Shown: positions 17,735 to 20,870 of the stretch, piece after piece
Layout of the letters: each line of letters starts with the position of its first letter
Position numbering within the stretch: the first letter of the stretch is position 1
Origin: Chara braunii
Taxonomy: Eukaryota > Streptophyta > Charophyceae > Charales > Characeae
Length of the DNA stretch: 20,870 nucleotides
Assembly: GCA_003427395.1 (NCBI GenBank)
Contig: BFEA01000110.1
Location: forward strand, 1,909,346 to 1,930,215
Reading direction: 5' to 3'
Notes under the pieces: generated by a model
Seen by the model: the letters and a program-made list of their open reading frames with translations, nothing else
Database searches by the model: none
Told to the model about the DNA's origin: nothing
Position numbers and translations under genes: made by a program

Positions 17735-18725
17735 GTTATGCGCTCTCCCGTTCGTTGCTTCTCTCTCTCTCCGCCATCTTCATTTTTCCTTCCTCGACTG
17801 TACCTGGCCCCATTTCGCGCCCGGATCCGTTCCCCTCTTCCTTATTCTCGTCGCTGCATCCTCCTCTTCGCCCGTTGCCTTTTATTTCCGGTCGTACTTC
17901 GCACAGACGGGCGTCCAAACCCGTTCTCCCTTCCCATCGTGCCGTACCTCCCGTTGCTTCGCTGCCTTGCTCCGCTCCTCCCGCTGCTGGCTAACGTTCG
18001 TCGCTCGCTGTGCTACTTCCAACCTCGAATGCACCCACTGTGGTAAAATGTCCGGGTTCAGCCTTTTCTCTGCCTTCCTGTTCTCCTACGCTAGCTGTCT
18101 AGCGTTGCTTGTTACTAGCCTCCCTCGCTGCCCCTCTTTGTCTGTCTCAGCGCCCATCCGCAGCAGTCCGCTCGTCGGCCCTCCTTCGCTATCCCTCCGC
18201 CCGCTGCTGCGCAGCGCTGCCCGGCGAGACCCATCGATCCACAAAATCAGTTGCCCTGCGTTCCCCCACCACACTTCCTTTCTTCTGGGTTTCTCCTGAC
18301 CCCGCCTGCTTTAATCAGGGTCCGCCTTCCCCTCAGGTAGTCTGCGGACACACCCCACTCAAGCTCCTCCTAGCAAGCCGTGGAGTGGCGAGCGCGAGCT
18401 TACCACAGGCTCGCGCCATGAGCCTTCACGAAGCAGGTCGCGGTGCAGTCCTTGGTGATTGAGCCGACATTCAACTGGGAACTCGGAGGACGGAGGTGCT
18501 CACTCGTACATTGGATTTCCTCGGTCCACGCACTGACATGGCGGGGTAGAAAGCCCCTCGTCAGCACTCCCAAACACGTACAACCCGTAGGGAAGCCACA
18601 AGGAGGTATGCACTCCAAGTCCTGGACTCCCGTAACGGTCGCTAAGTCCGGCGTCGCGCCCGGGTCAACCGCACGCCGGAGTACAACAAGAAAATAATAA
18701 AAACACAGCGTTTAAAAAGAATCTA
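17735..18725. other. Pyrimidine-rich, GC-rich DNA without a supported gene
   Basis: The plus strand is rich in C and T to about 18300, and several overlapping Ser/Pro/Leu-rich frames result. None has recognisable motifs. A perfect 8-bp hairpin lies at 18392-18416 (GCGCGAGC with GCTCGCGC, 9-base loop). Confidence 0.4.
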
Positions 18726-18742
18726 CTTAGAAAGTGTCGCCA
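18726..18742 (-). other. Possible LTR-retrotransposon primer-binding site
   Basis: On the minus strand this reads TGGCGACACTTTCTAAG. TGG at the start and GGTGGCGAC context resemble tRNA-primed binding sites next to plant Ty3/gypsy LTRs as I remember them. If correct, an LTR would lie at higher coordinates (about 18743 to 19300) and the element body toward 12960. No second LTR or coding domain was found, so this is weak. Confidence 0.2.
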
Positions 18743-19329
18743 CCGACCGGACGCCGCCGATGGCAAAACCAAGGGGGATAGCCCCACCGGGCCCTCAACC
18801 CTTCGGTCCACTCACGCTACTCTGATATTCCAACGTCGTTGCCGCTTGATCTCGATCCCTGAATCTCTTTGATGAAAGTTTGATGCCGTAACCGCTAGTG
18901 CTAGGCCCAAGACGTGGTCTAGTGTCGGCGGACACCCATATAAACGAATATTGTGTGACGTGCGGGCCTACTGAGAACACTTCAAAGCCTCCTTGTTGTC
19001 GATGCCGTCCTCTGCGCGTAACTACCAGTCACAAGCAAACACATTAATCAACGGGACATAATCTTTTTATTCCTAACTTAATCGAAAATAAAATAAAGAG
19101 TCTGGTCGGCGATCACGCCGACTCTTCAATCATCAACAAATAAAAAGATCACGCGCGCCTCAAATCTGCGGACCCACACACTCTTTATTCTAGTCAACCA
19201 TCAGTCGCATAACCAACGGACATTGCCGCGCCTCGCGCGGAATACTTAAACTTTAAACTAAATTTTCCATCGCTTGCAAAGACCAGGGCGGATACCTTTG
19301 TAAGGGTATTCGCCCCGACAACGTGGCAG

Positions 19330-19330
<1 letters not shown>
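18743..19330. other. Non-coding stretch, possible LTR remnant
   Basis: No gene is seen. A near-perfect 11-bp hairpin with one G-U pair lies at 19286-19315 (GGGCGGATACC with GGTATTCGCCC, loop TTTGTAAG). The stretch ends at a CT microsatellite. Confidence 0.35.
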
Positions 19331-19331
<1 letters not shown>

Positions 19332-19387
<56 letters not shown>

Positions 19388-19393
19388 CAATCC

Positions 19394-19425
<32 letters not shown>

Positions 19426-19436
19426 TACACACACAC
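19332..19436. repeat. (CT)n and (CA)n microsatellites
   Basis: A CT run (19332-19384) and an interrupted CA run (19393-19436) are separated by CGTCAATCC. The minus-strand Arg/Glu-rich frame over them is an artefact. Confidence 0.95.
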
Positions 19437-19464
19437 TGTTGACGGCAACAGCAACACAGTTTGA

Positions 19465-19498
19465 TGTTTCAGATAGATCGCGACCTTTATCTGAAACA
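19465..19498. repeat. 11-bp perfect hairpin
   Basis: TGTTTCAGATA (19465-19475) and TATCTGAAACA (19488-19498) are exact complements around a 12-base loop. Confidence 0.7.
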
Positions 19499-19549
19499 GT
19501 AACGACACATGTGTTGCCACCTGCGGGTGGTGGTCCCCCACCAGTGCCA

Positions 19550-20186
19550 TGAGGGTACCAAACCCAGCACAGGCCCTGGCAAAACGGGGGCAATTTTTTT
19601 TTTGTCATTCCTTGATTTTTCAGTTCACATGAAACACAAAAAAAAATAAAATTGAACAAGACAAATAACTGCCAAAAAAATATATATATATATTTTTTTT
19701 TAATTGTTTTTTTCTCTCTTCTCCGCCGTTTCAGTTTTTTATTTTGTTTTATTCCCAAAAAAAAAAATCAGAAAAATAAAAAATGGGGTTGCAGGGTTTG
19801 AAAAAACCCACAACCCTATTTTTTTCTCTCTCATTGGTTTGCTGGGGAAAAATCCCCTACTATCGTGGCCGCCCCCCCTCCGAGGCCGTGGCCGTGAACT
19901 TGGCCGCGCACCTACATTGACCCCACGTCAGAAGAATTTGCTGAAAAATCTGAAAATTTGAGAATCCATAGACTGGGTCGTGGTCCCTCCAGGTAAAATA
20001 TCAGAAAAGTTCAAAAACATCATTAAGAGCACAAAATAATGGCCTTGCCAATTCAATGCATTTTTCCTTTTTGCCACTCAGCCATGTGTGGGCCAACAGA
20101 AAAGAACTCCAACTTCAATGATTTTTCATGCTCAAAAGAATGTGTGAAAAAAACTAAAAATTGGACTAGTACGTGCAAATTTTAGT
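19550..20186. other. AT-rich spacer with homopolymer runs and a long hairpin
   Basis: A- and T-runs dominate up to about 19850. A near-perfect hairpin with arms of about 20 bp lies at 19779-19824: AAAAATGGGGTTG and AGGGTTT pair with AAACCC and CAACCCTATTTTT around a GAAA loop. Nothing coding is seen. Confidence 0.5.
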
Positions 20187-20690
20187 GTATCCAGTGGCTC
20201 AGTTGGTAAGGCACAGAAGTGGCATTCAGGAGGTCTTGGGTTCAATCCCCATTGGCCTCATGTACCTTCCTGGGCAAGCTTGGTGCCCGCCACCTAGAGA
20301 TATGTCGTTGGTCCCCCCGAGTGGCATTGAGCAGAGACTGTTGATGTTCATAGGGGGAGGGGACCGGAGGGGAGGCACAATGACTGGCCCATCGAAGAAG
20401 CTTAGTCCTGATGCTACCGGTTGACCCCTGGCCGGTATCGCCCACCTGCTGTAACAGGTATCGCACCTGTTGGTGGGTGCAGCTCCCGCATGTTCCCTCG
20501 TTGGAGGCTTGAGCACGGATGTGGCTGCTACGGGGTTCCCCGTAATACTATAATGACAATTAAAAAAAGGTCTGAAAGGTCGTCCTGTCCAGATTTGACA
20601 GGATATTGAATTGGTTGGGCTTATTAAAGAATTAGCCTTAAAAAAAAAAAATAATAATAAATAAATAAATAAATAAATAAATAAATTGTG
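20187..20690 (+). mobile_element. tRNA-derived SINE
   Basis: The head resembles a tRNA: an A box TGGCTCAGTTGG (20195-20206) and a B box GGTTCAATCCC (20239-20249) at tRNA-like spacing. Arm-like ends CCAGTGG and CCATTGG suggest the former acceptor or T-arm stems. These would be the internal RNA polymerase III promoter. A tRNA-unrelated body runs to about 20640, and an A-rich tail of poly(A) and AATA/AAAT units follows (20639-20686). The element is non-autonomous and would rely on a LINE reverse transcriptase. I could not identify a clear target-site duplication. Confidence 0.8.
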
Positions 20691-20790
20691 ATCTTTCCAC
20701 GAAAAATATTCAATAAACTATAAAAGATAATTTCAACCTTGAAATAAATCGCAGTGGCAATTTGACACATGTTCTATTTTTGTCATTCAG

Positions 20791-20791
<1 letters not shown>
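20691..20791. other. AT-rich flank of the SINE
   Basis: Non-coding sequence between the SINE tail and the terminal microsatellite; no structure noticed. Confidence 0.4.

Positions 20792-20870
<79 letters not shown>
20792..20870. repeat. (CT)n microsatellite
   Basis: A CT run with one GTC interruption (about 20835-20837) reaches the window edge and probably continues. Confidence 0.96.

Noticed and set aside
20188-20260. Functional tRNA gene
   Set aside because: The boxes are present but the cloverleaf is imperfect, and the sequence continues into a long body with an A-rich tail, as in a SINE.

Overview
This window looks like nuclear DNA from a plant-type eukaryote. It has long (GT)n, (GA)n, (CT)n and (CA)n microsatellites, several minisatellite families, a tRNA-derived SINE with an A-rich tail, and a Ulp1-type protease of the kind carried by plant transposons. 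My best guess is a repeat-rich streptophyte, possibly a charophyte alga such as Chara, but this is a low-confidence impression from texture. Isolated single-base Ns suggest a draft assembly with ambiguous, probably multi-copy, sequence.

Layout. 1-1030: (GT)n and GATT/CAAT tetranucleotide DNA with two copies of a foldback (palindromic) unit. 1031-1330: single-copy spacer with a possible tiny first exon. 1340-3300: GC-rich minisatellite with a higher-order period of about 507 bp, each period holding a 65-bp-arm palindrome. 3300-5180: a second minisatellite of 24/30-bp monomers, itself duplicated as a block. 5160-11041: a decayed multidomain gene on the plus strand. 11084-11612: microsatellite-rich spacer. 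11663-12535: an intact-looking Ulp1 (C48) protease domain. 12536-12960: AT-rich degenerate repeats. 13340-13900: about five 122-bp degenerate repeats. 14177-15115: about eleven hairpins sharing one loop but with varying, pairing-preserving stems. 15116-19320: no convincing gene; probably old retroelement-derived DNA. 19331-20180: microsatellites and AT-rich DNA with hairpins. 20187-20690: SINE. 20792-20870: (CT)n.

The main biology is in 5160-12535. Read through its frame breaks, this stretch encodes in order: a Cys-containing N-terminal region, a long acidic linker, a basic/helical segment, a ParB-like domain (AGQHT motif), a region resembling a beta-class amino-methyltransferase (a D-L-A-P in place of D-P-P-Y, then an AGTT/GRHVV-type SAM-binding segment near the end), a C-terminal domain I do not recognise, an acidic/basic tail, and then a Ulp1 protease with His, Asp, Gln and Cys all in place. 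ParB plus methyltransferase is an architecture I associate with phages and bacterial mobile elements; here it sits in clearly eukaryotic repeat DNA next to a SUMO-protease-like domain. I read it as a decayed copy of a mobile element whose family I cannot name. The frame carries about nine nonsense codons and three frameshifts, so this copy is unlikely to make the full protein. All domain calls are from motif reading without a database search.
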